From the NCBI GenBank assembly GCA_020847985.1, contig JADLBC010000003.1, positions 62,001 to 126,000 of the forward strand: a DNA stretch of 64,000 nucleotides, given 5' to 3'. Below, one piece after another: positions 48,203 to 56,558 of the stretch (the stretch's first letter is position 1; each line of letters starts with the position of its first letter). Under the pieces are notes generated by a model. That model saw nothing but the letters and a program-made list of their open reading frames with translations, ran no database searches and had not been told where the DNA came from. The DNA is from Dehalococcoidia bacterium (GTDB taxonomy: Bacteria; Chloroflexota; Dehalococcoidia; Tepidiformales; Tepidiformaceae). The translations under genes and the position numbers were made by a program.

Positions 48203-49015
48203 GTGAACCCGCTGCCCGGTCCCCGGCTCCCGCGGCGTGAAAGCAACCGCGGCGTCTACTTCGGCGCCGTGCTGCTGGCGCTGCTCGTCGCCGGTGGCGG
48301 GGGCTATCTCGGCAGGTCCGATTCCGCATCCGTCGCCGTCCCGCCTTCCGGCTACGAACCGGGATGGGGGTGGGTGAGCCCCTCGCTCGCGGGCATGGGC
48401 GCCGTCGCCATCCAGCTCTGCACCACCGATGCCGCCATCGCCGCCGCGAGCGGTCCCCCGCAGCTCCTTCTCCAGGCCCGCCAGGCCGAACTCGCCGAGG
48501 AGTACGACCGCCGCGCCGCCGACTACGATGCCCGCCTCGCCGAGCACGTCGCGAACGGCGAACGCCGCCCGTGGGACATCCCCGCCGCGGCGCCGCCCGT
48601 TTCGGTGACGAAGGGCCGCGCCTGCGCGAAGCTCGCGCCCGCCGAAGTGCTGCTGCCGAAGCCCCCCGCGATCGCTCCCGGCCAGCGCGTGCTCTCGTTC
48701 GACCAGCTCGATGCCGCCGCCGCCGCCGCCGGCTGGCCCATGACCGACGGCTGGTGGCCCCAGATGCGCCTCATCGTCATCTGCGAATCCGGCGGGAACA
48801 TGTTCGCCCACAACACCAGCGACCCCAACGGCGGCAGCTACGGCCTCGCCCAGCTCAACGGCAGCCAGCATTTCGACCGCTCCGGCGAGGACTTCGACCA
48901 GCGGTTCGACCCCGTCGTGAACCTGCGCACCGCCCTCTGGTTGCGCACCGTGCGCGGCCACTTCGGCGGCGGCGGCGGTTGGAAGAATTGCGCCGAAAAG
49001 TACGGCATAAACTGA
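48203..49015 (+). CDS. Membrane-anchored lytic-transglycosylase-like protein
   Basis: 270 residues. N-terminal signal anchor (GVYFGAVLLALLVAGGGGYL), a linker with a helical charged stretch (RQAELAEEYDRRAADYDARLAEH), and a C-terminal lysozyme-like domain: LIVICESGGNMFAHNTSDPNGGSYGLAQLNGSQHF, with the catalytic Glu in CESGG, then NLRTALWLRTVRGHFGGGGGWKNC. It should act on peptidoglycan outside the membrane. GTG start with TATACT 8 nt upstream. Confidence 0.8.
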   Translation: MNPLPGPRLPRRESNRGVYFGAVLLALLVAGGGGYLGRSDSASVAVPPSGYEPGWGWVSPSLAGMGAVAIQLCTTDAAIAAASGPPQLLLQARQAELAEEYDRRAADYDARLAEHVANGERRPWDIPAAAPPVSVTKGRACAKLAPAEVLLPKPPAIAPGQRVLSFDQLDAAAAAAGWPMTDGWWPQMRLIVICESGGNMFAHNTSDPNGGSYGLAQLNGSQHFDRSGEDFDQRFDPVVNLRTALWLRTVRGHFGGGGGWKNCAEKYGIN

Positions 49016-49050
49016 GGGCCGGCGCCGGGCGCTCCGCTACAATGCCGCCC

Positions 49051-49623
49051 GTGACCGCCCCCTTCCTTCCCCCCACGCGCGGCCCCGCCGGCGGCGATGC
49101 CATCCCCCCGGTGGAGCGCATCGAACACCACACGCGCACCCTCGACCGCAACATCCTGCTCACCTACATGGCCGACGCGAAGGCCGCGCCCATCCTCGCG
49201 CTGCACGCCACCCTCGCCGCCATCGCCGTTTCGCAGACCCCCGAAGTGCGGCGCCTCCTTGAGCGCGATGGACCGGGCCGGGTCGCCGCCGGGCTGCTGC
49301 TCGCCCTCTACGTGCTCACCTCGGCGGGCTCCTTCGCGCTTTCGATGCTCGTCTACATGCCGCGCGCACCGCACCCCGGGGTCCGTGCCCGCCACGGCCA
49401 CTCGCTCGTCTACTTCGATGACATCCAGGCCACGCCCGCCGAGGAATTCCTCGCACGAAGCCGTGCCGTGCATCCCGCCGACCTCGAAGACGACGTCCTC
49501 CGCCAGGTCCACACCGTAGCCGCCATCGCCGCGCGCAAGATGCGTTTCGTCCAGCAGTCGTTCCTGGCCAGCGGCGCGACCCTCGGCGCGTGGCTCGTGC
49601 TCATGGTCTGGGCACGCGCCTGA
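49051..49623 (+). CDS. Pycsar-effector-like (PycTM/DUF5706) membrane protein
   Basis: 190 residues. Pattern of PycTM proteins: NILLTYMADAKAAPILALHATLAAIA (helix 1 with the D-x-K block), a second helix (GLLLALYVLTSAGSFALSMLVYM), P-rich turn, LVYFDDIQATPAEEFLARSRAV, LEDDVLRQVHTVAAIAARKMRFVQQSFLASGATLG and a last helix. In Pycsar defence such proteins disrupt the membrane when a pyrimidine cyclase signals phage infection. No cyclase gene is adjacent. GTG start with TACAAT 7 nt upstream (leaderless). Confidence 0.6.
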   Translation: MTAPFLPPTRGPAGGDAIPPVERIEHHTRTLDRNILLTYMADAKAAPILALHATLAAIAVSQTPEVRRLLERDGPGRVAAGLLLALYVLTSAGSFALSMLVYMPRAPHPGVRARHGHSLVYFDDIQATPAEEFLARSRAVHPADLEDDVLRQVHTVAAIAARKMRFVQQSFLASGATLGAWLVLMVWARA

Positions 49624-49695
49624 GCGAGCGCCCCGGCGTACACTCGGCCCCTCATCACCCTCGCCGGGCGCGCGCCCGGACTCGCGGAGAAAGCC

Positions 49696-50733
49696 ATGCG
49701 TATCGGACTGATCGGCGCGGGCGCCAACATGGGTGCCCGCCACATTCCCGGGTTCCGCGCCATCCCCGGCGTCGAAGTCGTCAGCGTCGCCAACCGTTCG
49801 CCCGAAAGCTCCGCGCGTGCCGCCGCCGACTTCGGCATCCCGCGCACCGCGCCTTCGCCCGAGGATCTCATCGCCGACCCCGAAGTCGATGCCGTCTGCA
49901 TCGGCACCTGGCCGTACCGGCACCGCGAGTACACCATTCGCGCCCTCGAAGCCGGCAAGCACGTCCTCTGCGAAGCGCGCATGGCGATGGATGCCACCGA
50001 GGCCGAGGAGATGTTCGAAGCGAGCCAGGCCCACCCCGAACTCGTCGCCCAGCTCGTGCCCGCGCCGTTCGATTTCCGCGCCGGCCCCACCGTCACCCGG
50101 CTGCTGCGCGAAGGCGCCATCGGCGAGATCCACGAAGTCCACGTCACCGTCCTCAATGGCGCCGGCATCGACCGCGGCGCACCCATCCACTGGCGCAACC
50201 AGCAGGTCTACTCCGGCCGCAACGTGATGACGCTCGGCATCTACAACGAAGTCATCCAGCGCTGGCTCGGCGATACCGTCCGCGTGATCGCCGATGGCGC
50301 CGTCTTCGTGCCCGAACGCGCCGACCCCGCGAACGGCGGCGCCCCCACCCCCGCCGACGTCCCCGATAGCTACACCGTCGTCGCGCGCATGGCGAACGGC
50401 GCCCGCGCGGTCTACTCCTTCAGCGCGATGGCCGCCGCCGCCCCGTTCAACGGCATCGCCGTGCATGGATCGAAGGGCACCATCCGCTGGACGCCGAATA
50501 GCGCCGGTGGCCGCGACGCCGCCGAGATCATCCCCCTCCGCGGCGAGCCGTCCGCCATCGAACCCGACCCCGGCAGCGACCGCGGCTGGCGCGTCGAGGC
50601 CGACTTCGTCGAATCGGTCCGCACGGGCGCCCCCGTGCGCCTCACGAACTTCGCCGACGGCCTCAAGTACATGCGCTTCACCGATGCCGCCTCCCGGAGC
50701 TGGCAGACCGGCCAGGCCCAGGAGTGTGGGTGA
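49696..50733 (+). CDS. Gfo/Idh/MocA-family oxidoreductase
   Basis: 345 residues. N-terminal Rossmann fold MRIGLIGAGANMGARHIPGFRAIPGVEVVSVANRS, the EAGKHVLCEARMAM block (EKP replaced by EAR), and a C-terminal alpha/beta substrate domain. NAD(P)-dependent oxidation of a sugar or related compound. The Lys of the classical EKP motif is absent (Ala-Arg), so catalysis may differ. GGAGAAAG lies just before the ATG. Confidence 0.9.
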   Translation: MRIGLIGAGANMGARHIPGFRAIPGVEVVSVANRSPESSARAAADFGIPRTAPSPEDLIADPEVDAVCIGTWPYRHREYTIRALEAGKHVLCEARMAMDATEAEEMFEASQAHPELVAQLVPAPFDFRAGPTVTRLLREGAIGEIHEVHVTVLNGAGIDRGAPIHWRNQQVYSGRNVMTLGIYNEVIQRWLGDTVRVIADGAVFVPERADPANGGAPTPADVPDSYTVVARMANGARAVYSFSAMAAAAPFNGIAVHGSKGTIRWTPNSAGGRDAAEIIPLRGEPSAIEPDPGSDRGWRVEADFVESVRTGAPVRLTNFADGLKYMRFTDAASRSWQTGQAQECG

Positions 50734-50734
50734 A

Positions 50735-50879
50735 GTTTCCAGGTCCCAGTTCCCGGTTCCCGGTTCCCAGGGGATCAGCCCCATGGGCAAACGCCTCCCC
50801 CGGGATTCGCCGGCACGCCGGGGCGCAGGCCCCCGGCCGGGTAGCCCCTGGCAACTGGGAACTGGCAACTGGGAACTCC
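50735..50879. repeat. Symmetric H1 element (inverted H1 - core - H1)
   Basis: GGTCCCA/GTTCCCG heptamers (50742-50771), a long core GGGGATCAGCCCCATGGG...CCCCCGGGATTCGCC with a second GC hairpin around GCCGGCACGCCGGGGC (50772-50846), then GGCAACTGGGAACT repeats (50848-50878). It lies between two plus-strand genes. Confidence 0.88.
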
Positions 50880-50908
50880 TAACCCCTTCGCTGTATCGTT
50901 ATCTGGAT

Positions 50909-51934
50909 ATGCCCGCAGAACTCGCCCGGGAGCCCCGCGCCGAAGCCCGCGTCACCGCCACCGTCTCGCTCCCTATCGAACTCACCTTCGCGCTCTTCAT
51001 GCTCTCCAAGCCCGAACGCACCCACGACCGTGCCGGCAGCGAACAGCTCGCGCGCATCCGCGAACAGCGCCCGGACCTGGTCGACCGCGTGCGCGCCTTC
51101 TGGGCTGAGGCCGATTACCCCGAGTGGGGCGAACTGCTGCTCCTCACCAACCAGGCGGGCGCGCTTCTCGAGGACGATATCGATCGCCTGATCGCGCGGC
51201 TCATGGCGGCCGCCGCACAGCCCGTCGAAGTCCCCGATCTGCCCACCGAGCCGCCCGAGGTGCGCGGCTACATCGCCGGCCGCCTCCAGGCCCTGCGCAC
51301 CGACCCCGCCCGCCGCGATCGGCTCGCCGCCATCCTCCACGACACCTGGGAGTACGCCGTCCTGCCCGGCTGGGAGGGCGACGGCCGCACCACGGCCGAA
51401 CAGACGGCCCAGCGCATCGCGCGCCAACTCGAATCGGGAACCGACCTCACGCGCGTCGTGCCCGCGAACCACCTCGCGCTGCGCGAAGGCATTCGTCCTC
51501 TGCTCAACGCCGCCCTTCGTGCCGGCCACATCTACGTCGTGCCGATGTCGGTGACCAGCTCGGGCCAGTGTGTCTTCGGTACGGCCGAAACCCTCCTCAT
51601 CTCCTTCGGCCCCGAGGCGGGGAGCAAGGCGAAGCGTCGCCGCGAGCAGGCCGAGGCCGCCGCCGGCCGCTTCAAGGTGCTCTCCGACCCCACCCGCGTC
51701 GCCATCCTCACGCGCGTGCTCCAGATGCCCACGAGCATCACCGATCTCGCCCTCTACTTCGACCTCTCCCAGCCGACGGTGAGCGTGCACATGAAGATGC
51801 TGCGCGAAGCCGGCCTCCTCGAATCCACCCGCTCCGGCGCGCAGACCCTCTATTCGGCCTCCTCTGAGCACGTCCGCGATTTCGTGCGCCAGGCCGGCGA
51901 AATCATCACCGACGAGGAACTCATCGGCTGCTGA
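50909..51934 (+). CDS. ArsR-family regulator with N-terminal DUF5937-like domain
   Basis: 341 residues. Residues ~15-250 form a helical sensor domain opening TVSLPIELTFALFMLSKPERTHD. The C-terminal ~90 residues are an ArsR winged helix: RFKVLSDPTRVAILTRVLQMPTSITDLALYFDLSQPTVSVHMKMLREAGLLESTRSG. No Cys metal-sensing motif is present, so the effector is not a soft metal by the classical mode. A TATCGTTATCTG region precedes the ATG by a few bases. Confidence 0.85.
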   Translation: MPAELAREPRAEARVTATVSLPIELTFALFMLSKPERTHDRAGSEQLARIREQRPDLVDRVRAFWAEADYPEWGELLLLTNQAGALLEDDIDRLIARLMAAAAQPVEVPDLPTEPPEVRGYIAGRLQALRTDPARRDRLAAILHDTWEYAVLPGWEGDGRTTAEQTAQRIARQLESGTDLTRVVPANHLALREGIRPLLNAALRAGHIYVVPMSVTSSGQCVFGTAETLLISFGPEAGSKAKRRREQAEAAAGRFKVLSDPTRVAILTRVLQMPTSITDLALYFDLSQPTVSVHMKMLREAGLLESTRSGAQTLYSASSEHVRDFVRQAGEIITDEELIGC

Positions 51935-52008
51935 GTGGCCTCCCGCCTGTCGCACCGGGCCCTCGCCGGCCGAATCTCCCGGTAGGGCACCTCGCCGGGA
52001 GCACCACG

Positions 52009-52716
52009 ATGTCCATGACCGCCACCTTCAAGCACATCCCGCCGGCGGTGCTGGACACCCTGCGCAGGCGCCCCGCGCTCATCGAACGGATCGCCTTCGA
52101 ACGCGGCGAAAGCGTCGCCGAAGCGAACCTCGCATGGGTGGCCGCGCACGGCGGCGTGGTGGGTGCCCCACCGCTCGCGACCGCCCTCGACCGCATCGAA
52201 TCGCAACTCGCGGCACTCCCCGCGAGCCAGCAAACGCTCGTCCGCCAGCAGCTCGACTCCCTTCGCGCGCTCGCCGTCCCGCGGGCGGACCCCCGGCGCC
52301 CGCGCCGCGTCCCCGACCCGCTCCCGGACGGCCTCTCCGGCGCCCCCACGCTCGACATCGACAAGGCCTGGCACGGCCTCCATTACCTTCTGACCGGCAG
52401 CGCGGACGAAGCTCCAGGGCCGCTCGGCGATGCCGTCATGGGCGGGCGGGAGATCGGCCCCGACCTCGGCTATGGCCCCATGCGCGCCCTCGATGCCGCG
52501 CGGGTCGCGCAGACGAGCACTGCCCTCGATGCCCTCGCCCCCGGCGCCCTCGGGTCGCGTTTCGACCCTTCGGCCATGGAGGCCGCCGGGGTCTATCCCG
52601 GCGGCTGGAGCGAGCCGGGAACGCGCGTCTGGCTCCTCGAGACCTTCGAGGATGTCCGGGGCTTCTACCGCGAGGCCGCGAGTGCCGGCCACGCGATACT
52701 GCTCTACCTCACCTGA
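52009..52716 (+). CDS. DUF1877 (YfbM-like) protein
   Basis: 235 residues. An N-terminal helical region is followed by the DUF1877 core: LDIDKAWHGLHYLLTGSADEAPGPLGDAVMGGREIGPDLGYGPMRALDAARVAQTSTALDAL, DPSAMEAAGVYPGGW and VRGFYREAASAGHAILLYLT. Members are small cytosolic proteins of unknown biochemistry, scattered with signs of transfer. A CCGGGAG precedes the start by about 10 nt. Converges with the next gene, with only 3 nt between their stops. Confidence 0.88.
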   Translation: MSMTATFKHIPPAVLDTLRRRPALIERIAFERGESVAEANLAWVAAHGGVVGAPPLATALDRIESQLAALPASQQTLVRQQLDSLRALAVPRADPRRPRRVPDPLPDGLSGAPTLDIDKAWHGLHYLLTGSADEAPGPLGDAVMGGREIGPDLGYGPMRALDAARVAQTSTALDALAPGALGSRFDPSAMEAAGVYPGGWSEPGTRVWLLETFEDVRGFYREAASAGHAILLYLT

Positions 52717-52719
52717 CGC

Positions 52720-53532
52720 CTACGGCGCGACCACGAAGAAGTGGGTCGAAGCCTCCGCGAGCAGTTTCGTGCCCGCCCGGAACTCCATCCGGTAGTCCTT
52801 GCGCCCCAGTTCGCCCGCCAGCAGCACCAGGTCCAGGCAGTCGCCCGTGCCGTCGTCACTCCCCTGCGTGATGAGCGTCTCCACACCGTTGTACGTGCGA
52901 TAGAGCCGGAAATCGAACGCGTCCGTTGGCGTCAGCGCGAAGCACATCTCGATGCCGCTGTTCGCAAGGTACGTCCCGCCCGCCGGCCGCCCGTTCACCA
53001 CGAGCGAACCGGAATAGGGCGCGGTGCATGGTTGGGGTGCACCGGTACACGGCGAAACATCGGCGATGACGTACGCCGTCGCCGTCGCCACAACCTGCCC
53101 CCCGACCAGGAACTGCATGCGGAAGTCCGTCCGGCCGACCGTGTTCACGGGCAGCGCCGCCACGGTGCATCCCTGCGCCGTGTCCGAATCCGCCACGATG
53201 ATCACTTCGCTGCTGCCCGGCGCCGTCTTGTACAGCCGGAAATCGAACGCCGCCGCCGGCGTGAGCGAATAACAGAGTTGGAGCACCGTCCCCGCCGTGT
53301 GATGGCTGCCCGTGCCGCCCGCCGGCGTGAGCCCGCCCGTGTACGTCACACCGCTCGAGCCGGTAGCCGAATCGGCCGCGAGCATGGGCAGCGCCGCCCG
53401 CCGCGTGAGCGCCGGGTTCGCCTGCGCCGCGCTCGCCGGGTCGCCGTCGGCCACCGCCGGGCTCAACGCCTGCGCGAGCGCGAGGAGCGCGGGCGCCACC
53501 AGTGCGAGGTACAGGATCAGGGCTCGACGCAT
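52720..53532 (-). CDS. Secreted protein with internal tandem duplication
   Basis: 270 residues, ATG with GGAGG 9 nt upstream. Signal peptide ALILYLALVAPALLALAQAL. Two homologous beta-rich halves: CYSLTPAAAFDFRLYKTAPG...GRTDFRMQFLVGGQVVATA (~88-165) and CFALTPTDAFDFRLYRTYNG...GRKDYRMEFRAGTKLLAEA (~195-268), each with a C(Y/F)xLTPxxAFDFRLY block and paired Cys. They look like duplicated Ig-like adhesion or ligand domains. No anchor, so probably released. Family unknown. Confidence 0.75.
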   Translation of the reverse strand: MRRALILYLALVAPALLALAQALSPAVADGDPASAAQANPALTRRAALPMLAADSATGSSGVTYTGGLTPAGGTGSHHTAGTVLQLCYSLTPAAAFDFRLYKTAPGSSEVIIVADSDTAQGCTVAALPVNTVGRTDFRMQFLVGGQVVATATAYVIADVSPCTGAPQPCTAPYSGSLVVNGRPAGGTYLANSGIEMCFALTPTDAFDFRLYRTYNGVETLITQGSDDGTGDCLDLVLLAGELGRKDYRMEFRAGTKLLAEASTHFFVVAP

Positions 53533-53726
53533 GTCGCTCATCCTCCGGGAGAACTCCCCTCCCCGGTTATACATCGCCCGCGCGGGCGCCGTGCGCCACT
53601 TCGAGGAAGCTGCAATCGCACGCGCGCCACGCAACACACGCGCAAGCCTTCGACCAGCCCTGTAACCCTGCCTCTTCCCCCGGCCGGGGACACTGGAAGC
53701 TGGCCATCCCGGCCCGGGAGGATGAC

Positions 53727-54077
53727 GTGAGTTCACCGCTGAACAAGGAAACCATCACCGGCATGGTCCCGCCCCTCGGCGCCCCCGTGCGCACCATGGA
53801 CGGCGAGCACCTGGGAACCGTGAAGGAAGTCTCCGGCCAGCAGTTCAAGGTCGATGCACCCTACTCCCGCGACTACTGGCTCAGCCTCACGCTCGTGTCC
53901 GAAGCCAGCGCCGAGTGCGTCACCGTCGGCTGCGACGCCTCCGCGCTCGATGACTACAAGCTCGATGGCCCCTCCACCGTCACCAGCGAATCCCCCATCC
54001 TCGATGCCCAGCGCGAGACGTTCCCCACGATCGAGGACAAGGAACTCCGCCGCGACCGTATGATCCACGGCAGCTAA
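53727..54077 (+). CDS. PRC-barrel-like small protein
   Basis: 116 residues, GTG with GGGAGG 5 nt upstream. N-terminal beta barrel pattern GAPVRTMDGEHLGTVKEVSGQQFKVDAPYSRDYWLSLTLV as in PRC-barrel/DUF2171 proteins, followed by an acidic tail (SPILDAQRETFPTIEDKELRRDRM). Such proteins often bind RNA, metal ions or partners. It lies upstream of the MrfA-like helicase, which has its own promoter. Confidence 0.75.
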   Translation: MSSPLNKETITGMVPPLGAPVRTMDGEHLGTVKEVSGQQFKVDAPYSRDYWLSLTLVSEASAECVTVGCDASALDDYKLDGPSTVTSESPILDAQRETFPTIEDKELRRDRMIHGS

Positions 54078-54146
54078 ACGGCAGCCCCGGCGCACGGCCG
54101 TGGTGCGCCCGGCGGCCCGGCACGCGCAAATTCGGTACTTCACATC

Positions 54147-54168
54147 CGAACGGGTGTTCTGGTATCGT
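54147..54168 (+). promoter_or_regulatory. Putative LexA (SOS) box overlapping the helicase promoter
   Basis: CGAACGGGTGTTC at 54147-54159 matches the CGAAC-N4-GTTC form of LexA operators known from Gram-positive bacteria. A -10 box TATCGT follows at 54163-54168, exactly 6 nt before the ATG at 54175. LexA bound here would cover the -35/spacer region. Confidence 0.65.
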
Positions 54169-54174
54169 CCCCGC

Positions 54175-56475
54175 ATGGCGAAGCCGAAGCCTGCCTACCC
54201 GGTGCCCGCCGTGCGCCCCATCCCGCCGGCGGTCGTCGCCGAGTCCGTGGTGTCGCACCTCCGTGCGATGCCCACCGAGACCATCGTCCGCCACCTCGAG
54301 GAGGCGCCCCCACGCTTCGCCGAGTGGCCCGAAGGCCTCGACCCCCGTCTCGTGAGCGCGCTGCAGCGCCGGGGCATCACCCGGCCCTACACGCACCAGG
54401 CCCGCGCCATGGAGCACGCCATCGCCGGCCGCAACGTCGTCGTCGTGACGCCCACCGCCAGCGGCAAGACCCTCTGCTACAACGCCCCCGTCCTCGATGC
54501 CATCCTCAAGGACCCCGGCGCCCGCGCCCTCTACCTCTTTCCCACGAAAGCGCTCGCCGCCGACCAGCTGGACGAACTGCACGGGCTCGTCGGCGATATC
54601 GGCGCCACCATCGGCAACTTCACCTACGACGGCGACACCCCCGCCGATGCGCGCCGCGCCATCCGCCAGGCCGGCCACATCGTCCTCACGAACCCGGACA
54701 TGCTGCACTCGGCCATCCTGCCCCACCACACGAAGTGGACGAAGCTGTTCGAAAGCCTCGAATACATCGTCCTGGACGAACTCCACATGTGTAGCGGCGT
54801 CTTCGGCAGCCATGTCGCGAACGTCCTCCGCCGCCTGCGCCGCATCTGCCAGTTCTACGGCAGCAATCCCACCTTCATCCTCTGCTCCGCGACCATCGCC
54901 AACCCGGACGAGCTCGCCGCAGCCCTCGTGGGCGACGATGTCGCGCTCGTGGACGACAACGGCGCCCCGCGCGGCGAACGCGTGATTGTGCTCCACAACC
55001 CGCCCGTCGTGAACCGCGAACTGGGTATCCGCCAGTCCTCGCTCAAGGCCACGCGCGATATCGCCGCCCGCCTCATCCGCGCCGGCGTGCAGACGATCGT
55101 GTTCGCGCCCAGCCGCATGCGCGTCGAAATCCTGCTCACCTACCTCCGCGACGTGCTTCGCAACAAGCCCGGCGATGCGGAACGCGTCGCCGGCTACCGC
55201 GGCGGCTACCTCCCCAACGAGCGCCGCGCCATCGAACGCGGCCTGCGCGATGGCTCCGTCCGCGGGGTCGTCGCGACGAACGCGCTCGAACTCGGTATCG
55301 ATATCGGCGGCATGGGCGCGAGCGTCGTCATGGGCTATCCCGGCTCCCTCGCCAGCCTCTGGCAGCAGTTCGGGCGTGCCGGCCGCCGCCACGATGCCGC
55401 GCTCTCCGTCCTCGTCGCCTCCTCCAACCCGCTCGACCAGTACGTCCTCACCCACCCGGACTACGTCTTCGAACGCAGCATCGAACGCGGCCTGATCGAC
55501 GCGGACAATCTCTACATCCTCGCCAGCCACCTCAAGTGCGCGGCCTTCGAACTGCCCTTTGAAGAAGGCGAGGTCTTCGGCGCGCACACCGGCGAGTTGC
55601 TCGACATCCTCGCCGAGGAGGGCGTGCTCCAGAAGGCCGGCCACCGCTACCACTGGATGTCCGAAGCCTATCCGGCAGAGCAGGTCAGCCTTCGCACCGC
55701 CAGCACCGACAACTTCGTCATCATCGAGCAGGGGCCCAACCCGCGCGTCATCGGCGAGTGCGACCGCCCCAGCGCGCCCCTGCTCATCCACGAGGACGCG
55801 ATCTACATCCATCGCGGCCAGCAGTACCAGGTCGAATGGCTCGACTGGGACGACAAGAAGGCCTACGTCACGCCCGTCGCCGTCGACTACTACACCGATG
55901 CCCAGCTCGCGGTCGAACTGAAAGTGCTCGATGGCTTCCGCGCCGAACCCAGCGCCGGCGGCGAGTTCGAGGCCGGCGAAGTGGCCATCACCTTCCTCGC
56001 CACCATCTTCAAGAAGGTCAAGCTCAATACCCACGAGAACGTCGGCTGGGGCAAGATCGCGATTCCCGAGGAGAGCTTCCATACCTCCGCCATGTGGCTC
56101 AGCTTCGATGAGCGCGCGACCGCCGGCCTCGACCGCGACCAGATCGCGACGGGGCTCGCGGGCATCGCCCACCTGCTGCGCAACATCGCGCCCGTCTACT
56201 GCCTGTGCGACGCCCGCGACATCGGCGCCGAGCCCCAGGTGCGGTCGCCGCACAGCCAGCGCCCGGCCGTGTTTCTCTACGACATGGTCCCCGGCGGCGT
56301 CGGCCTCTCCGACCGCCTGTTCGATGTCCGGGAGGAGCTCATCGAGGCCGCCCTTGCGATGGTGCTCGCCTGCCCCTGCGAAAGCGGCTGCCCGGCCTGC
56401 GTCGGCCCGCAGGTGGAGGCGAATCCGAGCGCGAAGCGCAGCGCCACCCTCCTCCTTGAGCGCACGTTCGGGTAG
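54175..56475 (+). CDS. MrfA-like DEAD/H-box helicase (DUF1998)
   Basis: 766 residues. Walker A TPTASGKT, motif II VLDELHM, motif III SATIANP, motif V/VI ALELGIDIGGMG and QFGRAGRRHD, then the C-terminal DUF1998/MZB region with a four-Cys zinc site CPCESGCPACVGP. This is the layout of the YprA/MrfA helicases, which act in repair of mitomycin-type DNA damage in Bacillus with the MrfB exonuclease. No mrfB is adjacent. Leaderless promoter with a LexA-like box. Confidence 0.93.
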   Translation: MAKPKPAYPVPAVRPIPPAVVAESVVSHLRAMPTETIVRHLEEAPPRFAEWPEGLDPRLVSALQRRGITRPYTHQARAMEHAIAGRNVVVVTPTASGKTLCYNAPVLDAILKDPGARALYLFPTKALAADQLDELHGLVGDIGATIGNFTYDGDTPADARRAIRQAGHIVLTNPDMLHSAILPHHTKWTKLFESLEYIVLDELHMCSGVFGSHVANVLRRLRRICQFYGSNPTFILCSATIANPDELAAALVGDDVALVDDNGAPRGERVIVLHNPPVVNRELGIRQSSLKATRDIAARLIRAGVQTIVFAPSRMRVEILLTYLRDVLRNKPGDAERVAGYRGGYLPNERRAIERGLRDGSVRGVVATNALELGIDIGGMGASVVMGYPGSLASLWQQFGRAGRRHDAALSVLVASSNPLDQYVLTHPDYVFERSIERGLIDADNLYILASHLKCAAFELPFEEGEVFGAHTGELLDILAEEGVLQKAGHRYHWMSEAYPAEQVSLRTASTDNFVIIEQGPNPRVIGECDRPSAPLLIHEDAIYIHRGQQYQVEWLDWDDKKAYVTPVAVDYYTDAQLAVELKVLDGFRAEPSAGGEFEAGEVAITFLATIFKKVKLNTHENVGWGKIAIPEESFHTSAMWLSFDERATAGLDRDQIATGLAGIAHLLRNIAPVYCLCDARDIGAEPQVRSPHSQRPAVFLYDMVPGGVGLSDRLFDVREELIEAALAMVLACPCESGCPACVGPQVEANPSAKRSATLLLERTFG

Positions 56476-56558
56476 TCGGCCGTCGGCTGTCGGCTGTCGG
56501 CGGGCCAACCCCGTGCGGGGCTGATCCCCTGGGAACCGGGAACCGGGAACTGGGAACT
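56476..56558. repeat. Composite element H6-core-H1
   Basis: CGGCTGT/CGGCCGT heptamers (56477-56502) beginning at the helicase stop codon, core GGGCCAACCCCGTGCGGGGCTGATCCCC (56502-56529), H1 (56530-56556). Confidence 0.88.
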
